Positions 8,567-16,825 of a stretch of DNA of 17,623 nucleotides are shown one piece after another. Every line of letters begins with the position of its first letter. Position 1 is the first letter of the stretch. The notes under the pieces were generated by a model. It worked only from the letters and a program-made list of their open reading frames with translations, was not told where the DNA came from and made no database searches. Source of the DNA: Saccoglossus kowalevskii (taxonomy: Eukaryota; Hemichordata; Enteropneusta; Harrimaniidae); contig NW_003143793.1 of the NCBI RefSeq assembly GCF_000003605.2, forward strand, positions 79,031 to 96,653, in the 5' to 3' direction. The translations under genes were made by a program, and so were the position numbers.

Positions 8567-9356
8567 TATTTCAACTTTTGTTGCACCTAAGGTCTATTGT
8601 TCATATACATGTACTTAATAATATATAAACAACTAGGAAAAGAACAGACATTTTTTCTCATGAACTATTACAGTACTTAAAATTATCATCCACATTCTTA
8701 GTGCATGTTTTCTTTTTTTTAAATTTGATTTTAACTTTCAAGCTAAGCAAATCTTATCAGTATCAAATTGCATTTAATTACAAATGTATTAGTTTCATGT
8801 TTCCACTCAGAAACAGACATCTGTTACATTCAATTATAAACTGTTTAAGCTAATGAGGCATCAATATTACCAAAATTATATATGAGCCAGCTTTATTACG
8901 GTAAACTTGAACTGCACCGTGATTATTCATTCTTTGAAAATATTTTAAAGATTGATCAGTCAGATTTTCTCAATTTTTTGCATGATATTTTCATACAGGA
9001 CATCTGTTGTTCATACTCAGGGAGGACTTTATGCTGATGAATAAGGTGATCAAGTTTGATAAAGTTTGGAATAGAATTAGTAAAGTCATTGTGCACACAA
9101 TAACAATTATTAACAACGACGACAACAACGACGACAGAAATATTTCTCTTAATATACCTTTCCTATCCATCTTTGATGATACGGGCATGGTAAAACAAAC
9201 TTAATAGCTGGCCAAGAACAAGACAAATCAACCTATTTAATTCTGTAATGGCCTTGTACAAAATGGCCAAATGACCTTTAAACATGATGAGAATAAACTA
9301 CCATAGTCATTGTAGGAATTTCCCCTACTAAATTCACCATGGATGTATTCAATATG
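8567..9356. other. Intergenic, no gene recognised
   Basis: AT-rich DNA. At 9112-9135 the 12-mer AACAACGACGAC is present twice in perfect tandem. An open plus-strand stretch follows an acceptor-like ATTTTCATACAG near 9000 (to 9201), but it runs through this repeat and resembles no family I know. Confidence 0.5.
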
Positions 9357-9410
9357 AGAATAGAATAGAATAGAATAGAATAGAATAATACTACACTGTA
9401 CTGTACTGTA
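9357..9410. repeat. Pentanucleotide microsatellites (AGAAT)6 and (CTGTA)3
   Basis: Six perfect AGAAT units run 9357-9386. After a short spacer, three perfect CTGTA units run 9396-9410. Two different 5-bp arrays stand side by side and are likely length-polymorphic. Confidence 0.92.
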
Positions 9411-9717
9411 CAACATAAGCATGGCTGAGTGCTCAAAGGTATGTGATGGCACAAATATCCAGCATGAATTTGAGAATGAATTTGAGAAGACCAAACAAGC
9501 AAAACACACACATATCAATTTCTATTTTTGTAACATGTTGAGATCAAACTGTATTCAAACTTCTATTTTATTAAATTTTGTTTATGAACATGAACTACTG
9601 AAATATATTTTCATGAGATGCAAAAATAATAGTGATTTTTTCTACATATACTACTGGTAGTACTACATTGAACATAGAGAAGTAAAAGAACACCAGGTGG
9701 AGGTGAGGGTGGTTGTC

Positions 9718-9723
9718 TTTATT
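9718..9723 (-). terminator. Candidate poly(A) signal AATAAA (minus)
   Basis: Minus-strand AATAAA lies about 215 bp downstream of the orphan exon end at 9937, with a GT/T-rich stretch beyond it (GGTGTTCTTTT). A short in-phase tail exon could lie between them (acceptor CTTTCAG, from 9767 to a stop at 9726-9728), but its polypyrimidine tract is poor. Confidence 0.28.
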
Positions 9724-9936
9724 AATTAACTTAAATACATTCTAGGAGAGTAGTTACACATTGTCTGCTGAAAGCCTCCTTCCTCCTCCCAACAGCCAAA
9801 ATGAATTGTAAAAACTGGCAGTGATTGTTTATTGTGATATGATCATACTGCATTTCACTAAAACAAAAATTACTGTGAATGTGAACAATCGTGTCATATT
9901 AAATGAAATATTTGCAATGTAAAGATTGAGACATAC

Positions 9937-10049
9937 CTTAAAATCTATACCAAATACAAGTAAACACTGACCGACTGTCTCAGAAAATGATTCTGTGTCA
10001 TCTACTGACAAATCAAATTTTATACCAGTTCCAACTACACAGTCATTGG
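9937..10049 (-). CDS. Orphan exon candidate, unknown protein
   Basis: Minus-strand exon of 113 nt: acceptor TATATATGCCATTAG, then an open frame of 37 codons ending at a strong donor, TTTTAAG|GTATGT. It reads N-D-C-V-V-G-T-G-I-K-F-D-L-S-V-D-D and closes with C-L-L-V-F-G-I-D-F-K, with balanced composition and alternating hydrophobic residues as in a beta-alpha fold. An ATG at 10059-10057 is in frame, so it could instead be a first coding exon. I do not recognise the family; a ubiquitin-like or RA-like fold is only an impression. It is about 1.9 kb upstream of the SDR start, in the same orientation. Confidence 0.42.
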
Positions 10050-10119
10050 CTAATGGCATATATATTACAAAAGCAGGTCATTGACTGACTTATTTCAGGA
10101 GGTCAATAAACTCAGATAG

Positions 10120-10224
10120 TTGATCAATGGCTTATGCAGCTGGTGAACACAGTGTCAACTGAGTATAGGGGTCATTACACACATTAGTAATTGCACTTTT
10201 GTTTGGCACGCCCCCTGATAATGA
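10120..10224. repeat. Dispersed repeat, copy 1
   Basis: It shares TTGATCAATGGCTTAT, then a TGTCAAC segment, AGGGGTCAT, CACTT-TGT-TG and TAATGA in the same order with 11465-11549. The copies differ by indels and substitutions, so they are old. The repeat family is unknown. Confidence 0.62.
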
Positions 10225-10757
10225 TTTCCAATACCGTATGCTGGAAAAAAAAAAGAAAAGCAGGAAAAGAAAAAGTAGGAAGAGGAAAAATAGGATCAAT
10301 AAAAATCGGACTGTGAACACAAATGTATGTACAATGTATGAGATTATTGACAATTATTACGAAAGATGAAAATTTGTTTATGTTATTGCACAAAAATACT
10401 TTTTTTTTGTAAATCTGACTGTAAGCTCCAAAATAGTCTGCTACCCTATCACATACATGTGCTGTTTTGCAATTTATAAAAATGAATATCTCCCTGGCGT
10501 GATGTCACATCTAGGTGATAACAAGCTTATGTGCACATTTATGATGAAGATTATTATTATTATCATCAATAATTATCTTTTCAAATCCATGTAAATTATA
10601 AAATGTGATTAAACTGCAAAGGTCACACTACTTTCTAGCCACAATTTTTCATGTTTTCAAATTCATGACAGGGACTGTGTATGTTAATGAATTGTCCTCC
10701 ATGAACAATGACTGGTACCTAGAATTTTCCAGCAGAGATATAAATAGAAATTGAAAT

Positions 10758-10780
10758 GGGGGAGGAAGGGGGGGGGGGGG
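10758..10780 (+). repeat. G-rich tract with 13 consecutive G
   Basis: GGGGG-A-GG-AA followed by a run of 13 G (10768-10780), in otherwise AT-rich DNA. It could form a G-quadruplex, and the run is prone to slippage and sequencing error. Confidence 0.8.
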
Positions 10781-11038
10781 TCAATAACAAATGAAGCTAA
10801 AAACAATGTGGTACACTGAATTTGATTATAGAATCACTGATGTTTTGAATTTTTTTTTTCTTAAACTGATAAATCTTTGAATGTATAACCATATTTGATG
10901 AAAGGTACCGTGGTAACACAAAACACTAGTTATAGCTAAATGTTTCTGGTTTCACTTTAAGCTGAATCTAGCTTCAGCAAGTGTGAATAAAAAAAAAATG
11001 TTCTGATTAAACATGATTATGCAGTTGAAAATTGTTGA

Positions 11039-11116
11039 CCAATCACAGCAACTCTTATTTAGGCATCACTGCATGAGAATTAATTTAATTTTGACACGAC
11101 TTCAATAGTGTCCAAT
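11039..11116 (+). promoter_or_regulatory. Pair of CCAAT boxes, weak promoter candidate
   Basis: GACCAATCAC (around 11039-11043) and GTCCAATCAG (11112-11116) match the NF-Y consensus (CCAAT plus flanks), 73 bp apart in the same orientation. No coding exon was found downstream on the plus strand, so function is doubtful. They may belong to a repeat. Confidence 0.22.
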
Positions 11117-11464
11117 CAGTAATCAGGCCGAGCAATAAAAGTTCTCCTCCCAAAGTAAATCACAACATTGTGTTTGAACTTAAATTTACAGTTAACAACA
11201 AACATATGCCCACAGTTGAGAAGTGAAATGTCGTACTACATGAATTACTGCGATTTGGTCTAGAAATTTCACTGAGTATGGCGAACCGGAACATGTCATC
11301 CATACTGTATACAGCTATTGCTTGGAAATCCAACTGTTACAGTGAGCCATGGAGTGAAATAAAAACATAAAAATGATTTAAACATCGATGGAAAACATAT
11401 GCACAATGGAATGAAATGAAACAGTGAAACAGTGGGGGTGTAGATATAAAATGCAATGGCCCAT

Positions 11465-11549
11465 TTGATCAATGGCTTATAAACATTGAGTGTCAACGGA
11501 ATGCAGGGGTCATCACTCCACTTCTGTGTGCCTCGACTACTGGTAATGA
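11465..11549. repeat. Dispersed repeat, copy 2
   Basis: Diverged direct copy of 10120-10224, about 1.35 kb away, beginning with the identical 16-mer TTGATCAATGGCTTAT and ending at GGTAATGA. Confidence 0.62.
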
Positions 11550-11997
11550 GTGAAAAATAGATTGTTCCAGATTATGGAAATGAAGTTGGTTTTTCCATAT
11601 TACATGTAAAACCATCTTTTTAATTGTTTTGTTTTGTGTGGAAAGTTTTTTAATAATAATAATATTAATTTTAATAGACAATTTAATCATCTGTGGGAGC
11701 AGTACAGTAAATATGAACTGCAGGGACAATAAAAGCAATAAATCTTGTAATCTTGTGACATTTTCCCAATAACACGTAATTTTGCCATATCACCTAATTT
11801 ATTAAATTCTTTTGTGATTTTCATGTGTAATTTTCTAGTTAAAGTAGTCTTAATTTAATAACTTAAAATTACACTAAAATTTTATTTTGAATATTTTAAA
11901 TTTAACACAGTTGAAAAATATGTTTATCTGCGATTCAACAAATAAGGAATCTACCCAAGTCAACTTTAATACCAATTCCTTGCTTATAACAAAAAAA
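11550..11997. other. Intergenic AT-rich DNA, nothing recognised
   Basis: Long A/T-rich runs without motifs, ORFs of interest or repeats that I can identify. Confidence 0.5.
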
Positions 11998-12001
11998 TTA
12001 A

Positions 12002-12032
12002 AGTGGGGGAGTCGTCACCTGCGCATGCGTCA
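12002..12032. mobile_element. Solo terminal repeat related to the 5361-6593 element
   Basis: After TTAA (11998-12001) comes AGTGGGGGAGTCGTCACCTG followed by CGCATGCG, matching the left end of the 5361-6593 element at about 20 of 25 positions, including GTC.TCAC and GCGCATG. No matching right end was found, so this is probably a fragment. Confidence 0.45.
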
Positions 12033-12161
12033 GATGGTCATAGCATGTCATTGTTTACAAACAAGTGTCTACCCATGAGCCTTCGCATTTTAAGCGTGTG
12101 TTGTTATCATCGCTTGGGACTCGATTCCCGCGCGTATGCATTTGACAACCTTCCTGCTTTA

Positions 12162-12867
12162 CAGCAAATCTCAGAAGTATTGGGGCAGCCAATTTGCAAA
12201 CTCGCTAGCAAATTGGCTAACTGCTTGGGTTTTGACTAAATGGTTGGCTTTCCGAATCTCGCTGGCGCTGTCTTGTGGTCACGCTCACTTAAGGCGAATC
12301 TATATAACAGTAGGGGACGATCCTCATACTTTAAGAGCTATTCGGCAACGGTCTTACAATTGGATGGCGATTTCGCTTTCAAATATACCAGGGAAAGTGT
12401 TCTATGCTCTTCCGTGTCCACACAAAAACGACGAATGAGGTCGATTTTTTCAGCGGTTGGCTTAATGTTACCCAACGAATCGTTTGAGTGTGAAAGTTTG
12501 TTATTTTCTCCCTGATTTGTAGGAAACTGTTTCTCAACTTGTCTATTTAGTGTCAAGCAGTGTTCAAGAAGGTTAACCTCATATAATAAATATTGGTAGA
12601 TTATTCGCATTTATAATATTATCACGCCAGCTGACTGTGGTTATTTTCAGCTCAAATCATTCAGGGGAATCCAGACATGTACCAGCCTGAGGATGCGTAA
12701 AAACATTCCATGTCCCCTAATGCAATATAGACTCGCCAAGAGTGGACGCGATCACAAACCGGCGCCAGCAAGATTCGAAAGCCAACCGTTTAGTCAAAAC
12801 CCAAGCAGTTAGCCAATTCGCTAGCGAGTTTGCAAATTGGCTGCCCCAATATTTCTGAGACTTGCTG
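12162..12867. mobile_element. Foldback-type DNA element with about 156-bp inverted arms
   Basis: A 706-bp element is flanked by TA (12160-12161 and 12868-12869), starting CAGCAA and ending TTGCTG. The left arm 12162-12318 and right arm 12712-12867 are inverted copies, roughly 85-90% identical in their outer 100 bp and more diverged inward to TAGGGGAC. Each arm holds its own sub-hairpin (left: AGCCAATTTGC with GCAAATTGGCT, 10-nt loop). A TA target site suggests Tc1/mariner-like mobilisation, but long arms around a unique centre fit foldback elements. The 393-bp loop carries a minus-strand open frame. Confidence 0.82.
12338..12610 (-). other. Open reading frame in the foldback loop, unassigned
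   Basis: Ninety codons open from an ATG at 12610 to TAG at 12340-12338. Beyond this TAG the frame stays open for 33 more codons into the left arm. Composition is mixed, with an acidic/basic central part (T-A-E-K-I-D-L-I-R-R-F-C-V-D-T-E-E-H-R), unlike random AT-rich translation. No transposase signature (DDE, helix-turn-helix, zinc finger) is visible. It could be a captured host exon, a degraded element gene or chance. Confidence 0.3.
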
Positions 12868-12869
12868 TA

Positions 12870-13984
12870 ATAACACGTATTGCAAACCTGCTATAATGAA
12901 TTTGTATAGTTAATTCACACATAGAAATTGATTACATATGTTTAAACACAATGTAGGTGAGAGCATTCTAGGTCTTGAAATGTTTTAATAAAAAGTAAAA
13001 AATGCTTTGATTTTATTATTCTTTAAAATGCTGTTATTGTGTTATTTTAATATGCTGTTTTTTTTATTCAAACTTATTATATACGTATATGTATTGGTTT
13101 GTTTTCAAAAGCGTTGTGAGAATATAGAGGGGTGCAAGGGGGGTAGCTGGTACAGTTTTACGAGAAATAAAAAGGGCTTTTCACAATTTACAAGGGAAAA
13201 AAGCCGTTTTTACAGTTTACAGTGAAAATTGAATTTTGCAGTGAATTGTATCATCTAGTCGTTTTACAGTTTCGAAAATTTAATTTCCTTGGATTATTCT
13301 TTACCACTTTTTTTATTTGGATGTAAATTCTTGTATGTACCGAGAAAAATGACACATTTTTACAGTGTACGCAAACAATATTTGATTGATTATGTTGTAT
13401 GTCTAGCCTGTGATTACAGAATTACGGAATTTATTTTTTCAATTGACGTTGTATGAACAAAAAAAAATATTGCAATTACATTGAACGAAAATAACCCTTG
13501 CCCGCCCCAAATATAGACATTTGGCAAAGAACCAACTTAGTAACAACAATTAAGAATTATTAAAGATTAAGTGCTTCTTGTTCTGATATTATCAGCTCTA
13601 CATTTTTGTCACAATCTATATTTAGTGATGTTGTTGTTATAACTACACATATAATGTTGTCAGGCTCATCAAAACATATGTTTATAAAAAAAGATGACAC
13701 AACCAAATTATGTGTGGTAATGGTTCAAGGAGAGTTACACCCTATTGTTTATCAATCACTGCCAACTTATGCATGAATGAATTACTGCACAACGAGTGTG
13801 ATGTCTGTAAACAACAGAAGAACAGTAACAAAACATACATTCATACACAGCGATGTATATTAAGAATTATTATATTAAGAATATTTTGTTCGAATTTTTT
13901 CGTTAGAAATGAGCATCTCTTACAGAAGCGCACACCAACAACATTTCATTCCTTGTACATAGGATCTTTACATCAGTTTAATGT
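12870..13984. other. Intergenic, no gene recognised
   Basis: At 13150-13230 occur degenerate TTTACAG-containing stretches resembling the downstream minisatellite unit, plus an imperfect inverted pair (AAAAAGGGCTTTT and AAAAAAGCCGTTTTT). An open plus-strand stretch at 13710-14102 runs into tandem repeats and is not considered a gene. Confidence 0.5.
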
Positions 13985-14160
13985 GTTTACAGATAGTTTG
14001 GTTCAGACAGGTTCTCAATTTAATGTATGTTTACAGATAGTTTGGTTCAGACAGGTTCTCAGTTTAATGTATGTTTACAGATTTAGTTTACGTTTAGTTT
14101 AGGCAGGTTTTTAGTTTACAAAAAGGTTCAGTTTAGTCAGGTTTTTAGTTTACAGAAGGT
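13985..14160. repeat. 44-bp tandem repeat, two near-perfect units plus degenerate tail
   Basis: Units start at 13985 and 14029 (43 of 44 identical), with a third, degenerate start at 14073. Each carries GTTTACAGATAG, GGTTCAGACAGG and TTTAATGTAT. The shared GTTTACAGA and TTCAG.CAGG parts link it to the larger array at 14429. Confidence 0.9.
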
Positions 14161-14428
14161 AAACAATTTACAATTTACTTGTAAACAATCACAATTTCAT
14201 TTTAATATTTAACTCCATTGACCTATATTAGTGCTAGGTCATTGACTCAGAGAGTGTGTTTAGTGTGATGGGATACCAGCAATTATTACACACACCTAAT
14301 ATAGTACTTCATATGCTTAATTCTAAACAACCAGTCTTAATTGGTAGTAAGAATTACGTGTAACACAATAAATTCATTACAACAAGTGAGATGATTGGAC
14401 TACTTAAAATGCAGCACTATATGAGTGA
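14161..14428. other. Non-repetitive spacer between two arrays
   Basis: About 270 bp of unique sequence interrupt related tandem repeats on both sides. CCATTGACCTA and CTAGGTCATTGAC occur near 14216-14246. No gene is seen. Confidence 0.5.
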
Positions 14429-15025
14429 GTTTACAGATGGTTCAGTTTAGACAGGTTTTTTGGTTTAAAGAAGGTTCAGTTTAGACTGGTTGTCAGTTTA
14501 CAGAAGTTCAGTTTAGACAGGTTGTCAGTTTACAGAAGTTCAGTTTAGACAGGTTGTCAGTTTACAGAAGGTTCAGTTTAGACAGGTTGTCAGTTTACAG
14601 AAGTTCAGTTTAGTCAGGTTGTCAGTTTACAGAAGGTTCAGTTTAGACAGGTTGTCAGTTTACAGAAGGTTCAGTTCAGACAGGTTGTCAGTTTACAGAA
14701 GGTTCAGTTCAGACAGGTTGTCAGTTTACAGAAGCTCAGTTTAGACAGATTGTCAGTTTACAGAATTTTCTGGTTAAATAGGTTTTGGGTTTACAGAAGG
14801 TTCCGGTTAAATAGGTTTTGGGTTTACAGAAGGTTTCGGTTAAATAGATTTTTGGCTTACAGATGGATCAGTTTAGACAGGTTTTCAGTTTACAGAAGTT
14901 CAGTTTAGACAGGTTTTCAGTTTACAAAAAATTCAGTTTAGACATTTTTTTGGGTTTTACGAATGGTTCAGTTTAGACAGGTGTTTGGTTTACAGAAGTT
15001 CAGTTTAAAAATGTTTTCAGTTTAC
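14429..15025. repeat. Minisatellite, about 18 units of 32-33 bp
   Basis: The consensus unit is made of GTTCAGTTTAGACAGG then TTGTCAGTTTACAGAA, with 32- and 33-bp length variants differing by one G. The central units are almost identical, so homogenisation is recent. A variant block at about 14763-14868 uses GGTTAAATAGGTTTTGG instead, and outer units are more diverged, the usual edge decay of tandem arrays. Confidence 0.96.
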
Positions 15026-15383
15026 CTTTAGGTATTTACGGTATGTTTAGGAGATACAAAAAAGAAGAACTAGTGCAAACTACACCATGAGAGAAGTAAT
15101 CCTTGAATGTGAATGTGAAAACTGTAGTAGTGCTATACTTACTTTTGCACAATTAATGAATTATAATAATGAATTTCCCTGACTTCAATATTTAGCAATT
15201 TGATGCAACTATTTGGGGGTAGTTTTCTTTTAAAGCTGTTTATCCCCAAAACTGTCTTCAGTTGTTTTCCCCCAATATTGTCGCACTCGATCGCATAAAC
15301 TTGCAAACTACTGTTATTAAAAATTCAAGTTGACGTTGTCGCCCCAATCAATAGAAGAATGCAAAATGTATCACTTTACTATC
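15026..15383. other. Spacer upstream of RIF1 control region
   Basis: No gene. An imperfect inverted pair, ATTTGGGGGTAG (from 15210) against TTTTCCCCCAATATT (from about 15266), may form a hairpin. Confidence 0.5.
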
Positions 15384-15477
15384 TGACCTTGACAGGGCCA
15401 TTACACTACAGCGTAGAAGTTTAAAAAGAATTTAAAAAAATACAAAAATTGTCAACACATTGTAGATGTCAAGGTCA
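15384..15477. promoter_or_regulatory. Two inverted NR5A/ERR-type half-sites (TCAAGGTCA)
   Basis: TGACCTTGACA (15384-15394) and TGTCAAGGTCA (15467-15477) are a perfect 11-bp inverted repeat. Each contains TCAAGGTCA, the extended half-site bound by FTZ-F1/SF-1 (NR5A) and ERR (NR3B) monomers. They lie about 190-280 bp upstream of the first E2F site. They may instead be ends of an unrecognised repeat. Confidence 0.4.
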
Positions 15478-15662
15478 AATTCGTAGTCAAATAAAGTCGC
15501 AGTTTCATGACAACCCATTAACTGGATTAAGATAAAAAAAAACAATTGTCATTAATCCTCGAATAAACATACCTTTATAGTTCACGTTGAAACATAGACT
15601 CTATAAAACAGTATGGTAAACAGTATAAGCAGCACGAATGTTAATGACCCTTGAACCCAATC

Positions 15663-15729
15663 TTCCCGCCGTGCACAGCGATGTCAACAAGTTTTGGCGC
15701 GATTTTTGTGACGTCATTTCGCGCGAAAT
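15663..15729 (+). promoter_or_regulatory. RIF1 core promoter: E2F sites and CRE
   Basis: Within 67 bp lie TTCCCGCC (15663-15670), TTTTGGCGC (15692-15700), the palindromic CRE TGACGTCA (15709-15716) and TTTCGCGCGAAA (15717-15728), inside a 14-bp perfect palindrome (15716-15729) that abuts the CRE. These are textbook E2F/DP and CREB/ATF sites in an otherwise CpG-poor region. Position just upstream of the RIF1 5' exon and RIF1's role in S phase support a G1/S-regulated promoter. The transcription start is not determined. Confidence 0.75.
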
Positions 15730-15852
15730 CATGCAATTCGTAGCTGAACTAGACTACCTGTCGGGTCCATTCATTGCAGAGGTGTGTACGTTTTATGCTA
15801 CTGTGGACAAAATGGAGACTGTCAGTCTTGCATGATTGGAATTTAATAACTG
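15730..15852 (+). other. RIF1: Probable 5' non-coding exon of RIF1 (3' boundary only)
   Basis: AATAACTG|GTGAGTTC at 15852/15853 is a strong donor downstream of the E2F/CRE block. The local open frame (15638-15835) stops before it, so this exon would be untranslated. The 5' boundary given is only the end of the promoter motif block; the true start is unknown. Confidence 0.45.
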
Positions 15853-16685
15853 GTGAGTTCCCATAATTCGTAACCATGTTCATTTTGCTTGACTTTCCTT
15901 ACGAGACGAGCAAGGCAAGCAAGCTTGTCCGATCTTCCAGAACCAAAACACAATATGGCTGACACACTTATGATTCACCCACCTCTGAAAACTGACGTGA
16001 TTTCTTCACACGGTGTAATTTTTCTGGGTTATATTTATCGTTTTCAAGAATAGTTTTTTATACAAACTCAAGATTCGAGTTTCTTGTCAGCACGGCAAGT
16101 GATACAAGTTGCATGCAAATACCGGTATTGTTTACGAGTGGCCCTTTCCCGGGGAAAGGTTGAGACACGTTGGTGCATGCCTCTGTCTGTAGTGGGGCAC
16201 GTAGTGAAAGTTCATTTGAAACATCGTTCGTGTATACATAGGTTTTCCCGTCTTAGGATAAAATGAATATTTGGATCACCTATTCCACATTTAATATTTA
16301 AAGGTAACATTGCTTCTATATTATTGATCCAAAACTGACGAACTTGATCGTAGCTATCGTATAGAGTTTTATTTCGGTAATGTCGACAGTTATTTTTTTT
16401 ATTTCTTTTACTAGTAAGTTTTATTGACTATTTGAAAGTAATCGAAAACTGTTTTTTTTTTCCCTAAAAAAATAGTTTTACAGTTATCAAAAAGAACATG
16501 TTAATGATTTACCTAAAAGCATGTGGCAATAACAAATCCTGATATTTTTTGGATCAATTTAGGAAATTTTCGCAAAGTGTTGTATTTTGTACATCTTAGC
16601 ATTGTTAATCCAGCACAGTTTTCATATTCTGTGTTATGTCATATCTCACTAATTTGACTCTTTATTTTAATATTTTCTTATCAAG
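15853..16685 (+). other. Probable first intron of RIF1
   Basis: It runs from the donor at 15853 to an acceptor AATATTTTCTTATCAAG ending at 16685. It has no recognised gene. It contains an 8-1-8 hairpin, CCTTTCCC-G-GGGAAAGG (16143-16159), and CpG-bearing sequence up to about 16240. Confidence 0.45.
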
Positions 16686-16709
16686 TTTGATAAGTCAATA
16701 GAGGTCAAG

Positions 16710-16825
16710 ATGATGGTTACAGTTGAAGGAAGCTATAACTCTGGGTTGTCTCCATTGTTGTCAACATTAGAGGATGAGACGTCCATTATTGATGATAGAG
16801 TTGATGCCTATCTAGCATTGACCGA
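16710..16825 (+). CDS. RIF1: RIF1 (telomere-associated protein RIF1), first coding exon, partial gene
   Basis: ATG at 16710 (a second ATG follows directly) opens 38 codons plus 2 nt, ending at a consensus donor CCGA|GTAAGT. Residues 13-38 contain L-S-P-L-L-S-T-L-E-D, then D-A-Y-L-A-L-T, aligning with the extreme N-terminus of vertebrate RIF1 (S-P-L-x-x-L-L-E-T-L-E-D ... D-A-Y-L-T-L-T), just before its long HEAT-like repeat domain. RIF1 sets replication timing by recruiting PP1 and acts with 53BP1 in double-strand-break repair. The acceptor at 16684-16685 leaves a 24-nt leader before the ATG. The rest of this large gene lies beyond the window; I did not find the second coding exon in the remaining 800 bp. 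Only 38 residues support the name, but the motif order, spacing and first-exon position fit well. Confidence 0.82.

Larger units (their letters stand above)
10225..11464. other. Intergenic, no gene recognised
   Basis: It contains a purine-rich A/G tract (10242-10290), an ATT/ATC-rich microsatellite patch (about 10545-10572), a G tract (10758-10780) and two CCAAT boxes (11039-11043, 11112-11116). No supported ORF. Confidence 0.5.

Noticed and set aside
9007-9201. 65-codon plus-strand ORF after an acceptor-like site
   Set aside because: It crosses the AACAACGACGAC repeat; no homology recognised and no donor.
12239-12337. Apparent codon conservation between the foldback arms (R-D-H-K-x-A-P-A-R-F in both)
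   Set aside because: Differences between the arms are only weakly concentrated at third positions and partly explained by CpG decay; not enough to claim coding selection.
13710-14102. 130-codon plus-strand ORF
   Set aside because: Its C-terminal part is a translation of the 44-bp tandem repeat; no family features.
15638-15835. 65-codon plus-strand ORF across the E2F/CRE block
   Set aside because: It overlaps promoter motifs, stops before the donor at 15853 and resembles no protein; read as untranslated sequence.
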